Below, in pieces: positions 21,758 through 29,950 of a stretch of DNA of 32,635 nucleotides. A model generated the notes under the pieces. That model ran no database searches, was not told the origin of the DNA, and saw only the letters and a program-made list of their open reading frames with translations. Origin of the DNA: Candidatus Magasanikiibacteriota bacterium (GTDB taxonomy: Bacteria > Patescibacteriota > Patescibacteriia > Magasanikbacterales > GWA2-37-8); contig JAHFHZ010000003.1 of NCBI GenBank assembly GCA_023246715.1, positions 29,703 through 62,337 of the forward strand, read 5' to 3'. The stretch's first letter is position 1. Every line of letters begins with the position of its first letter. The position numbers and the translations under genes were made by a program.

Positions 21758-23199
21758 ACTGAAATTTGTTTATGCTCCTTCTGGCTCTCAACCAGTAAAA
21801 ACGCTAGCCACAAAATACCTAGCGTGTGAAATAGTCCGGGCGAAGTAAGCGTGATTATCATGAGCGATACCAACGAAGCCGCTTGCCACGATGGAGAAAA
21901 ATGTTTACGCGCAAAATTAATTCCGAGAAACAACAAAAATAATAACCAACTTAAAGATCCCAATAGACCGAGCTCGGCAAGAATCTCCAGAAATCCCCAA
22001 TCAAAATGGGGGGTGATAATTGTTTGTTTCAAAACCGGGCTGTATACAGTAACACTATCACCAAGCCCGCTACCCAACAGGGGATTCAATTTAATTTTCT
22101 CGATAATTTTTGGTAGTAATAATAAACGACTAAGCGAGCTTTCCTCGATCTTTGGTTGAGTAATGCTTTGCAAACGTAAGCCAAATAATTCAGCCCCCAA
22201 GCTTTCCCCGCGGCTGGCGGCAAAATGGAGGCCGCTGAAAATGGTTATAAAACAAGCTACTGCGATTGCTCCGCTAATCAACCAGCGCTTCCAAACACCA
22301 GGGCGCCACAGTAGGCAAACAGCCCCAGCAATAGCCAGCATATATACACGAGTAAGATTCATGGCCAAAATAGCTAATAAAGCCACCAAAAAAATAAATT
22401 CCGGGGTAAGTGCAAACCGTTTAAGACGGATCAATGTAAAACGATAAAAAGCAATCACAATCAAGGGCGCCAATAAAAGCTGCTCATTAAGTACCACTCG
22501 ATAAAAATGAAATGGTAATTCAGTAATTTTTCCATTGGCCACGTCACGAAACCAGTGGTAATAGGAATTTTGTAGTTTAAAAATTCCGGCCGAAAAAATA
22601 GCCTCCGTAAACAACATAAACAAACAATTTCCTAACACGGCGGCAAATAATGCCGTGACGCAAAACTGTGAAAAAGGCAAGGCCTGCTGTTCATTCTGCC
22701 GCAGGTTGGCCAACGGAAAATAATAAAGCAAAAGAAAGTAGGGGATGGTATCGGCAAAAACCAAGCCGGGGGTATGGCCAGCCAGAAGGCCCCGTGTCGC
22801 GCCAGTAACGGCAATCGCTAAAAGTAAAACCGTTGTCCCAAGCAGCCAGCGATTACGTGAAAAAAACACTTTAAAATCGGTCAACGAGAAGCGGCAAAGC
22901 TGCTGGGTAAAAAAGATGCTTAGCGAAAGCATTAATAAAGCGGTTCGCAATGAAATGCCAAAAAAAGCAAAAAAATTACCCGCTCCACCCAAAATAATTT
23001 CCCCAATCACCAGGTACCAGCCGTAGCTATTTTTTTTTATCAGCAAATAGGCAGTTATGCTCAAAAATAAAACTGCCGCTAAATTATTTATCATTGAAGC
23101 CCCGTGTAGGGGTGTATCTGGGGGGAAAACAAAGGAAAAAATTCGCAAGCCAAAATAGCTAAGAGTAAGAAGTAAAAAATTTTTACGCGTTAATTTCAT
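21754..23199 (-). CDS. O-antigen ligase/polymerase-like membrane protein (Wzy_C)
   Basis: This polytopic protein (481 residues) has 10-12 helices and belongs to the WaaL/Wzy group, which joins or polymerises lipid-linked glycans on the outer face of the membrane. The large extracytoplasmic loop near residues 315-395 carries the family signature NPLLGSGLGDSVTVYSP and HFDWGFLEILAELGLLG before the last helices. LTRVYMLAIAGAVCLLWRP is the corresponding upstream helix. It lies 9 bases after fmt on the same strand and overlaps the permease gene. Its natural partners are the flippase and glycosyltransferases on the opposite strand. Ligase versus polymerase cannot be decided from the sequence. Confidence 0.85.
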   Translation of the reverse strand: MKLTRKNFLLLTLSYFGLRIFSFVFPPDTPLHGASMINNLAAVLFLSITAYLLIKKNSYGWYLVIGEIILGGAGNFFAFFGISLRTALLMLSLSIFFTQQLCRFSLTDFKVFFSRNRWLLGTTVLLLAIAVTGATRGLLAGHTPGLVFADTIPYFLLLYYFPLANLRQNEQQALPFSQFCVTALFAAVLGNCLFMLFTEAIFSAGIFKLQNSYYHWFRDVANGKITELPFHFYRVVLNEQLLLAPLIVIAFYRFTLIRLKRFALTPEFIFLVALLAILAMNLTRVYMLAIAGAVCLLWRPGVWKRWLISGAIAVACFITIFSGLHFAASRGESLGAELFGLRLQSITQPKIEESSLSRLLLLPKIIEKIKLNPLLGSGLGDSVTVYSPVLKQTIITPHFDWGFLEILAELGLLGSLSWLLFLLFLGINFARKHFSPSWQAASLVSLMIITLTSPGLFHTLGILWLAFLLVESQKEHKQISV

Positions 23200-23208
23200 G
23201 TCAAAAAA

Positions 23209-24141
23209 CTAATTCAAAACAGCTAAATCAAATTTTTTGTAACCATGAGCAAATTCTCGTCCGCTCATCATTTTTTTCCCTTCTAACTGAAGCTCAAGTA
23301 CTTCAATCGATCCTTGGTCACAACCGATAAAGACCCGATCGTCAATAATACGCAGCTGTCCTGAAGGTATATTTTGGACAGCCCTAGCAACTTTTAAAAG
23401 TTTAAGACGTTTGTTATTCAACATCGTCCAAATACCCGGCCACGGATAAAGCCCCCGATACAGGTTGTATACCTGCTCAGCGCTCTGTGCCCAATTAACT
23501 CGGCCGTCGTCTCGAGTAAATTTTTTACAGAAAGTTGCTTCGGAATGATTTTGTTGTACGGGTTTAATAGTACCTTCAAAATAGCGTGGCAACGTTGCTA
23601 ACAAGAGCTTATTTGCCACAGGAGCCAGCCTCGTCATAAACGCTGGGTATGTGTCATGGGGCAGAATTACTAATTTTTCCTGAGCCAAAATGTCGCCATG
23701 ATCCATTTTTGCATCTACCAGCATTACTGTTACTCCTGTTTCGCGCTCGCCGTTAATCAGCGCGGATTGCACTGGGGTGGCGCCGCGGTATTTTGGCAAG
23801 ACAGAGGAATGAAGGTTAATAGTGCCGAAACGCGGGATATTCAAAATAATCTTTGGAATAAGTAAAGAATATTCACAAACCACAAAAAAATCAGCTTGCA
23901 TGCTTTCTTTCAAACCTGACTTAAGTGGCTGTAAAGTTTCGGGTTGAAGCACTGGGAACCCATGCTCAACAGCAAAACGTTTTATCGGCGGCAAGTACAA
24001 TTCATGATCACGCCCGGCAGCCTTGTCAGGCTGGGTCACTACCGCCTGAATATCGTAATTATTAGAATCAAAAAGAGCCGTGAGAACGCTCAAGGCCCAA
24101 TTGTGGGTACCAAAAAAAACTAACGATTTTCTTTCTTCCAT
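23209..24141 (-). CDS. fmt: Methionyl-tRNA formyltransferase
   Basis: Fmt (310 residues) formylates Met-tRNA-fMet with 10-formyl-THF for translation start. The catalytic residues are all present: N109 and H111 in INLHSSVLPKYRGATPVQ and D147 in KMDHGDIL. The N-terminal domain opens with LVFFGTHNWALSVL and the C-terminal OB-like tRNA-binding domain begins near residue 205 (RDDGRVNWAQSAEQVYNLYR). The substrate loop reads GRDHELYLPPIKRFA where many enzymes have GRGKKL, a modest change. It overlaps def by 22 bases. The def-fmt pair provides both addition and removal of the formyl group. Confidence 0.94.
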   Translation of the reverse strand: MEERKSLVFFGTHNWALSVLTALFDSNNYDIQAVVTQPDKAAGRDHELYLPPIKRFAVEHGFPVLQPETLQPLKSGLKESMQADFFVVCEYSLLIPKIILNIPRFGTINLHSSVLPKYRGATPVQSALINGERETGVTVMLVDAKMDHGDILAQEKLVILPHDTYPAFMTRLAPVANKLLLATLPRYFEGTIKPVQQNHSEATFCKKFTRDDGRVNWAQSAEQVYNLYRGLYPWPGIWTMLNNKRLKLLKVARAVQNIPSGQLRIIDDRVFIGCDQGSIEVLELQLEGKKMMSGREFAHGYKKFDLAVLN

Positions 24142-24635
24142 ATCAACGGATCAACCTCGTGCAAATCTTTCGCTTTTTCTATGAATAGCGTGCCATTCAA
24201 ATGATCCGCCTCGTGCTGTACGATCCGCGCGAAAAAACCATCAACCAAAAATTCTAATTTTTTACCATGTTTATCTAAGGCTTTCACCTTAATTTTAACA
24301 TACCGTTTTACTTGGCCGTATGTCCCGGGAACAGACAAACAACCTTCTTCATCCCAAGTCATCTTTACTCCGGAACGTGACCAAACGGGATTAATCAGAC
24401 ACAAGTCACCCTTTTGATCTAAAGGATTATAGGCTTTGGCAATTACACAAACTTGTATCGATTTACCCACCTGTACTGCCGCCAAGCCAACACCATCCTT
24501 AGCGTACATTGTTTCCACCATGTCTTTAATAAACTTTTGAAATTCAGGAGCGCTAATTTGCTTGGAGTCAACGTCCGCGCTGCGCCGGTGTAAAATAGGG
24601 TTTGGTTCCTTAACGATATCGTAAATCATAGCCAA
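24120..24635 (-). CDS. def: Peptide deformylase
   Basis: Def (171 residues) removes the N-formyl group from new proteins. The three metal-site motifs are intact: GVGLAAVQ (48-55), EGCLS (97-101, Cys99 as ligand) and QHEADH (140-145, His141 and His145 as ligands, Glu142 catalytic). The length is that of type 1 bacterial enzymes. It starts 28 bases after the priA stop and overlaps fmt, giving the common bacterial priA-def-fmt order. A TGCTAAATT sequence upstream of the start could be an extended -10 element, but this is weak. Confidence 0.95.
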   Translation of the reverse strand: MAMIYDIVKEPNPILHRRSADVDSKQISAPEFQKFIKDMVETMYAKDGVGLAAVQVGKSIQVCVIAKAYNPLDQKGDLCLINPVWSRSGVKMTWDEEGCLSVPGTYGQVKRYVKIKVKALDKHGKKLEFLVDGFFARIVQHEADHLNGTLFIEKAKDLHEVDPLIWKKENR

Positions 24636-24663
24636 AAAAGGCTCATTGAGAGTAAATTTAGCA

Positions 24664-26562
24664 CTATCTTAGCAAATTTTGGGGGTGAAGGTCAACTTTC
24701 CAGTCTGGCGGCAAAACCGCTAATAAATCCTTTAAATTTCGCTTATAACTACCTGCGGCAAGCTTTGCAACAATTACTTGCCAGTAACGACCATTTTGAA
24801 ACTCGGGCAATAAGGAGCGGGCTGCAAAAAGCTGGATTTTCGGTTGTTGGCTGGTCACAGCTTGCAAACGCCCAAAAACTCTTTGGGCTTTGGCTCTGGT
24901 TACGGATTTAACCGGATTTCCGTAAAAAAACCGGACCAAAAAGACAAATGGCGGATATTCCCAGACACGTCGTTCGGCGAGTTCGCTGGCATAAAAAGGT
25001 CTAGGATCAGTCAAGCCAGCAAAAAGCGGCTTATCCAGTTGGGTAGTTTCCAAATGCATTATCGAAGCCGTGGGCAGTAAAAAACGGGCTTCGCGTAGCA
25101 GCTGCCACGTGTGCTCATTCGCGTAATACTCCGGTAAAGTAAGCACGCCTTCCAAACCAACACCTATAAATAAAGATAGTGCATTCCAATTAATACGCGG
25201 CCAGGCGTAACGCGTACTAATAATAATATCTGCACTGTCAAAAACAATTTTTTCTTTGTCCGGTAGGGGAGAGTCTCCGTCTATTCTTCTAATCAAAGCT
25301 GATTCTTCTGGTGGAAAAAAAGAACGCAACTCTTTTTCAACAGCCTGTGTTCCTCCGCTCCACAAACGACGGTTCCAGCTATGGCACAAAGCACACTCTA
25401 AAATAGCTGATTTTTTGTGGCAATTATGGCAGGCCAGGGCACCCGAGGAGGCCTCTGCCCTAAGCGGTGCTTGGCATTCCGAGCAGCTAAAAATCCAGGC
25501 GCAATCAGCGCAACGCACCAAACGAGCGGCCCCTCGTTCCGGCACAAAAACAAGTGCCGGCCCGCTTCGTTGTTTTAAATGAGTTAGAGCTAACGCGCTG
25601 AACAGCGGTTGTTGCTGCCCACTCGGAAATTCAACACTTAAATCAGTAAAAGAAACCGCCCCCAGGTGCGCGGCTAAAGTGGATTCGTTGGCTGCAGAGT
25701 CATAGAAACGCTGTTCCGCGAAATAAAAACTTTCCACGCTTACCGTGTGGCTCAAAAAATAAACCTCGGCTCCGCCGTGTTGCCGCGCGAGCAAAAAAGC
25801 AGCCTCTCGGTTATTAAATCGAGGGAACATGTCAAAACTTTTGTGATCCGGGTGCCCTTCCTTTATAACCACGATCGAGCGTAAATTGTTCCAAGGTAAA
25901 AAAAATGCCCGCCTTGTACCGAGGACAATGTCAATTGATCCTTGCCAAATTCCCAACCAAACTCGAAAGAGCTCGGGATTACCCAGCTCAGCGCTCATCA
26001 CGGCAACGCGCGAGCCGTATCGTTCAAACGCCGGAGCAAACAAAGTTGCGAGATCGCTTAAATCTGGAACAATCACCAGATGTTGGCCTGGAGCATCCAA
26101 AATATCAAGCAGGATTTTTAAAAGAACTTCTGAGGTATCAACGGTAAGTAATTTTGGACGCCGAGGTTGTATTTCTTGATCAACTTGGCTCGCCAAGCGG
26201 TCCGGCGATGATAAGGTGGCAAATTTTTTTAGATTCCGCTGAGTGAGGGGAAACAAATTTGCTTTAAGCAATTGCCCGATTGGGCCATGATATAACAAAG
26301 ACAACTCTTTAAGAAAAGCAATTTGGGCCGAATCAAGCGCGGGGACCGCGTTAATAAAACTTGTAAATGGTTTAAGCTTTAGCGTTATGGCTGATTTTGC
26401 CGTGCAAGACTCAACCAGGCCCACTTCCGTTTGTTTGCGAAATGGGACATAAACCAATTGACCAGGCTGTAAAGCCTGGGGTAAATCATCTGATACCAAA
26501 TAAGATAGCGTTGACAGAGCCCCCGGTAATCGACGCGGTAAGATAACCTCCGCCACCTGCAT
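24664..26562 (-). CDS. priA: PriA-like primosomal protein without helicase motifs
   Basis: PriA restarts stalled replication forks by recognising branched DNA and loading the replisome. The N-terminal 3'-end-binding domain (MQVAEVILPRRLPGALSTLSY, VYVPFRKQTEVGLV) is clear. All eight zinc cysteines are kept (351, 354, 360, 363, 378, 381, 390, 393) in the PriA spacing, as is GGTQAVEKELRSFFP. The ATPase is degenerate. The Walker A site reads LLTVDTSEVLL (about 138-148), the DEAH position reads VVIKEGH (231-237), and the QVAGRAGR motif is gone (REARFLLP). The framework around them (GTRRAFFLPW, PRFNNREAAFLLAR) still aligns. Total length of 632 is only slightly short. It is likely a structural restart protein, as proposed for actinobacterial PriA. 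Confidence 0.88.
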   Translation of the reverse strand: MQVAEVILPRRLPGALSTLSYLVSDDLPQALQPGQLVYVPFRKQTEVGLVESCTAKSAITLKLKPFTSFINAVPALDSAQIAFLKELSLLYHGPIGQLLKANLFPLTQRNLKKFATLSSPDRLASQVDQEIQPRRPKLLTVDTSEVLLKILLDILDAPGQHLVIVPDLSDLATLFAPAFERYGSRVAVMSAELGNPELFRVWLGIWQGSIDIVLGTRRAFFLPWNNLRSIVVIKEGHPDHKSFDMFPRFNNREAAFLLARQHGGAEVYFLSHTVSVESFYFAEQRFYDSAANESTLAAHLGAVSFTDLSVEFPSGQQQPLFSALALTHLKQRSGPALVFVPERGAARLVRCADCAWIFSCSECQAPLRAEASSGALACHNCHKKSAILECALCHSWNRRLWSGGTQAVEKELRSFFPPEESALIRRIDGDSPLPDKEKIVFDSADIIISTRYAWPRINWNALSLFIGVGLEGVLTLPEYYANEHTWQLLREARFLLPTASIMHLETTQLDKPLFAGLTDPRPFYASELAERRVWEYPPFVFLVRFFYGNPVKSVTRAKAQRVFGRLQAVTSQQPKIQLFAARSLLPEFQNGRYWQVIVAKLAAGSYKRNLKDLLAVLPPDWKVDLHPQNLLR

Positions 26563-26577
26563 ACAAAAAGTTCAAAA

Positions 26578-27369
26578 CTACAATTCAAACTGGGCGGTCA
26601 GACAGCCTACTCCAAAAGGGGCTTCGTAGGCGTAAGAAGTGTAGCGGTAGTTAACCCCGCGCAACACACCCATAAGCATCAAAAAAACCCGGAACCCGCA
26701 TTCCGCCGCTCCGGTGAGTACAGCCTGATCAAGTTGTAAAATCCCGGCTGTATTACGGGTCATTAATAATTCCTGAATTTTGGCATCGTATTGCGCCCCG
26801 GCAGGATTAAAACCTGCCGGCGCATCGGTGGTCAAAGCGCGGGATAAATCACCCGATGCTAAAATAGCCACTCGTTTATTACTGTTCATAATTTGCTCCT
26901 TCACTAAATAGCCAAATTCAACATGGGACTTATGATCAAGCTGGCTTGGACTAATAGGTAAAATAGGCAGGGTAGGCAAATGTACGAGTAAATAATGTAA
27001 CGGCACAGCTACTCCATAGTCAAGTTTCGTCTCGGTAATCATCGAAGAGGGGATCTCGCCCTGCTTGCCAGCATGACTAATTTTAGCCGCTATATCAACT
27101 TCCCCCTTAAAACGCTGCACCACCGAAAGATCACCAAAATCTCTCAAATCTGTCTGGTATTCCGGTGAAACATTAATCGCGAAACTATCTGGAAATATAG
27201 TTCCATGAGGCGAGAAAATTACCAATACGTCCGGCTTAGCTAGGTATAAATCTTCCTCTAATTTTTTAAGTGCCAGAATAGTTTTATCAATTTTCTTAAT
27301 CGCCTCTTTTCCAATACTCGGTATTAAAACCGGCGGATGCGGAGTTATCGCCGCAAACACGAGAGACAT
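26578..27369 (-). CDS. LigB/MEMO-like class III extradiol dioxygenase-fold protein
   Basis: This 263-residue protein has the LigB fold, shared by class III extradiol dioxygenases and the MEMO1 group. The metal-type residues are visible: H11 in AAITPHPPVLIP, H55 in VIFSPHG and a late glutamate in TGAAECGFRVFLMLMG. LASGDLSRAL is also typical. In bacteria and archaea such domains are linked to AMMECR1 and a radical SAM partner in the AmmeMemoRadiSam set. Neither partner is in this window. It lies between the murein protein and priA, with gaps of 26 and 15 bases. The real substrate of this branch is unknown, and calling it an aromatic dioxygenase would overreach. Confidence 0.82.
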   Translation of the reverse strand: MSLVFAAITPHPPVLIPSIGKEAIKKIDKTILALKKLEEDLYLAKPDVLVIFSPHGTIFPDSFAINVSPEYQTDLRDFGDLSVVQRFKGEVDIAAKISHAGKQGEIPSSMITETKLDYGVAVPLHYLLVHLPTLPILPISPSQLDHKSHVEFGYLVKEQIMNSNKRVAILASGDLSRALTTDAPAGFNPAGAQYDAKIQELLMTRNTAGILQLDQAVLTGAAECGFRVFLMLMGVLRGVNYRYTSYAYEAPFGVGCLTAQFEL

Positions 27370-27395
27370 AGGATTAAATAAAAAATTAACTAAAA

Positions 27396-29876
27396 TTAAT
27401 TCCCGGTTAAAGAAAACTTGCCTTTAGCGACCAATTCGGCCAGACGATTAGGTTCATCAAAGCGCTTGGGGTAATCAGCATTACCAAGGGTAATAATAAC
27501 GTAACGTTTTGTTGCGGTCGTGCTTGTCGAAGCAGCAACAACTTTATTCAAAGCATTCCGAGTGGCTGGCCCCACGTATCCAGCGACCGGCAACCCTTCG
27601 GCAGCTTGGAATTTTTTAACCGCCACCTCAGTCGTGTCACCAAAAAGTTCTGTTATTTCTTGGTCCAGCGGAAAAAACCCTGCGGCTAACAAACGTTTTT
27701 GCAAAGCGCTTACTTCCTTCCCTTTATTTCCTTTCTCTAAAAATAAACTCAACTTTGGCAGCGTGGAATTGCCTGTTGAAGCCGCTGCAGGTTCAATCAC
27801 CATTGCCAATAAGGCGCCAGCCTCGGTAGTATAGCCGCTTTTGCTGGCAATAATCTTGTAGGAACGACCCGATTTAAAGAAAAGTTGATTGGTATTTTTA
27901 ATTTCATGAGCAATTTTTTTGGTACCAAGTTGAGTAGTAAATGAATAAGTAGACTTGCCAAGCAAGGACCCGAGTGTCTGATCACTGGTTACTTTAGTAA
28001 AAATCTTAAGCAAATCACGGGCGCTTGATTTATTGTTTTCACTCAGGCCAGTCACATCGCTAACCGCCGTGTTATCTGCGCCCCAATCCTCCAAACGCTG
28101 ACCGATTCGATCGAGGAGGCTTTTTTCAGTTTCAGCAGAAGCCGCTGCCAACATTTGCGCAACAGGGTTTACCGAACCAACTAAAGCTACTCCCAGCAAA
28201 TCCTGATTTTTTACTTTCTCGCCTGCTTTAAATTGCAAAACATTTTTTTCAGCCGGGTATTTTTTTGAGTCAAAGGCTGTAAAAGCTGTGGGTTTAAAAC
28301 TTTGATGCAGTGCTTCATAAGTAGTCAAAAGCTTGGTCAAAGAGGCAATCGGTCGGAATTCATCAATGTTTTTACCGGCAATAATCCGGCCGCTTGGGTA
28401 TTCAGCGACAACGTATGCCGGTACTGTACTTTTAAACTGATCCGTAACCGGGCCCTCGACATCCCCCAAAAACTTGTTGCGCGAAGACATTAATGAACTG
28501 TTCAAAAAAAGCGGTTCACCTTCTGGAATATTAAGTATTGTTACCAATTTAACCACCGAAACATTCGCTCGCTTGTAGCCCAAGGCAGCGAATGTATCAT
28601 CGTCAGTAATCCTACGTCGCCGACCTTTCTCCACTACGTACACCAAAGGGCTGCCTTCTGGTTGGATTAAGCTTCCATCCTGGATTTTTACCGGTTGGTC
28701 CGCAATGGTCAGGGTAGCCAAATCTCTGATCGTCTTTTTTTCAACAGCTAAATAAGCGTAATTAATTTTAATAACTTCCGGATCAGTGATTGGATACAAA
28801 ACGCTATCTTTAAACAAATAAAAACGATCCTTTAAATCCGTAATTTGGTAAACAACCCCCTGAGGGGCAGCCGTTCCGTCTGTAATCGCCGGTCCAATGA
28901 CCAGGCCGGACAAATCACTTTCCGAAACGTCAACTACCTCATCGGGATTAAACCCCAGCTTAGCCATGACTTGAGCTGAAGCAAAGGGGCGCAAACTATC
29001 AAAATCAAGCAAATAAGTACCCGATGGTGCTCGGAGGAGGGAATAATTGGGGAATAAAATTTCTTGACCAACCTGATAGTTGCTCAAGTCAACATCAGAA
29101 ATAGGTACAATTAATTTTGGATCAGCTCGACTAACCAAAACTGCTTGATTTTTAAAACGACGCCGTAAGCCATTTTGCAAAAGCCAAATATCATTACTAC
29201 CAATTGTTTTAAGCAATGTTCCATCTGGATAGACCTGGCTAAACCAAGTAGTCCAAATACGGGCAAAATTCTTATTGCCGTGTAAATGTGGAGTATAGGT
29301 ATACAAAAAAGCAGTCGCCCAGCTCTGTGGAATTACCTCTTGGTCATCGATCCTTACCAGGGTGCCTTTTTTCAAAACAACACTGTTCCCTTCACGATGA
29401 TCATTATACCAACGCATGATCCCAGCTGCGTTATCTACCTGCTGAGCGAAACCCCTATGTTTAGCTACTTTTGGGTCGGTGCGGCTGCATGAATCACACA
29501 CCGCGTAACCAGTTGCCCAGTCAAGCTGTTTCTGAGAAGGGGAGTCGTCAGTGATCAAGCTCTGTTCCTTCTGCAGGGTAACGACGATGTATTTCGGGCT
29601 TACCTGGTTGCGCTCAGCCGCCGCAAAAATAATCTCACCGGCTGTTTTTTCAAAACCGTCGATGTCGCGTGCCCGATAAGTGGCTAAATAACTACCTTTA
29701 CTCTCTAAAAACGACTGGACTTCGGCCACCGACCAGCTTTGGTAATCCCACAGCTCTGGATCGGAAATAATAAAGTTAGGGTCAAAAACCGTTTGAGTTG
29801 CGGCAAAAACTGGCAAACCAACGATTAAAATGCCTAAAAATAAAATTGTTGCTGCAAAAGGCTTGCGTAACTTCAT
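27396..29876 (-). CDS. Secreted multidomain murein enzyme (lysozyme-like + S11 carboxypeptidase + PG-binding)
   Basis: This exported protein (826 residues) joins several cell-wall modules. In order: a signal peptide (1-25, cut near VFAATQ); a lysozyme/transglycosylase-like domain (about 35-220) with VSPKYIVVTLQKEQSLIT and WATGYAVCD, E104 being the likely acid; about four degenerate repeats of 50-60 residues with WLLQNGLRRRF- or YVVEKGRRRRI-type openings (about 228-458); an S11 D-Ala-D-Ala carboxypeptidase (about 485-700) with S512-L-T-K515, S568-V-N570 and K679-S-G681; and a peptidoglycan-binding type 1 domain (about 708-775). I start it at the ATG of complement 29876, because the signal peptide begins there. 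The ATG at complement 29909 would add 11 residues. It is expressed from an extended -10 promoter behind the clpB terminator. Confidence 0.85.
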   Translation of the reverse strand: MKLRKPFAATILFLGILIVGLPVFAATQTVFDPNFIISDPELWDYQSWSVAEVQSFLESKGSYLATYRARDIDGFEKTAGEIIFAAAERNQVSPKYIVVTLQKEQSLITDDSPSQKQLDWATGYAVCDSCSRTDPKVAKHRGFAQQVDNAAGIMRWYNDHREGNSVVLKKGTLVRIDDQEVIPQSWATAFLYTYTPHLHGNKNFARIWTTWFSQVYPDGTLLKTIGSNDIWLLQNGLRRRFKNQAVLVSRADPKLIVPISDVDLSNYQVGQEILFPNYSLLRAPSGTYLLDFDSLRPFASAQVMAKLGFNPDEVVDVSESDLSGLVIGPAITDGTAAPQGVVYQITDLKDRFYLFKDSVLYPITDPEVIKINYAYLAVEKKTIRDLATLTIADQPVKIQDGSLIQPEGSPLVYVVEKGRRRRITDDDTFAALGYKRANVSVVKLVTILNIPEGEPLFLNSSLMSSRNKFLGDVEGPVTDQFKSTVPAYVVAEYPSGRIIAGKNIDEFRPIASLTKLLTTYEALHQSFKPTAFTAFDSKKYPAEKNVLQFKAGEKVKNQDLLGVALVGSVNPVAQMLAAASAETEKSLLDRIGQRLEDWGADNTAVSDVTGLSENNKSSARDLLKIFTKVTSDQTLGSLLGKSTYSFTTQLGTKKIAHEIKNTNQLFFKSGRSYKIIASKSGYTTEAGALLAMVIEPAAASTGNSTLPKLSLFLEKGNKGKEVSALQKRLLAAGFFPLDQEITELFGDTTEVAVKKFQAAEGLPVAGYVGPATRNALNKVVAASTSTTATKRYVIITLGNADYPKRFDEPNRLAELVAKGKFSLTGN

Positions 29877-29883
29877 ATATATG

Positions 29884-29892
29884 ACTATAGCA
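29884..29892 (-). promoter_or_regulatory. Extended -10 promoter of the murein-enzyme gene
   Basis: On the minus strand TGCTATAGT is a TGn-extended -10 box, with only a T-rich -35 region. A start would fall a few bases before or at the ATG of complement 29876, giving an almost leaderless message for that start. It lies just downstream of the clpB terminator. Confidence 0.45.
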
Positions 29893-29905
29893 TACTTGAG
29901 AGAAA

Positions 29906-29934
29906 ACAAAAACCACCCCCAAGTTAGGGGGTGG
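29906..29934 (-). terminator. Terminator of clpB
   Basis: On the minus strand CCACCCCC and GGGGGTGG form a perfect 8-base-pair stem around TAACTT and are followed by TTTTTGTTT. It starts 16 bases after the clpB stop. Confidence 0.9.
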
Positions 29935-29950
29935 CCTATGCTAAAACCCT

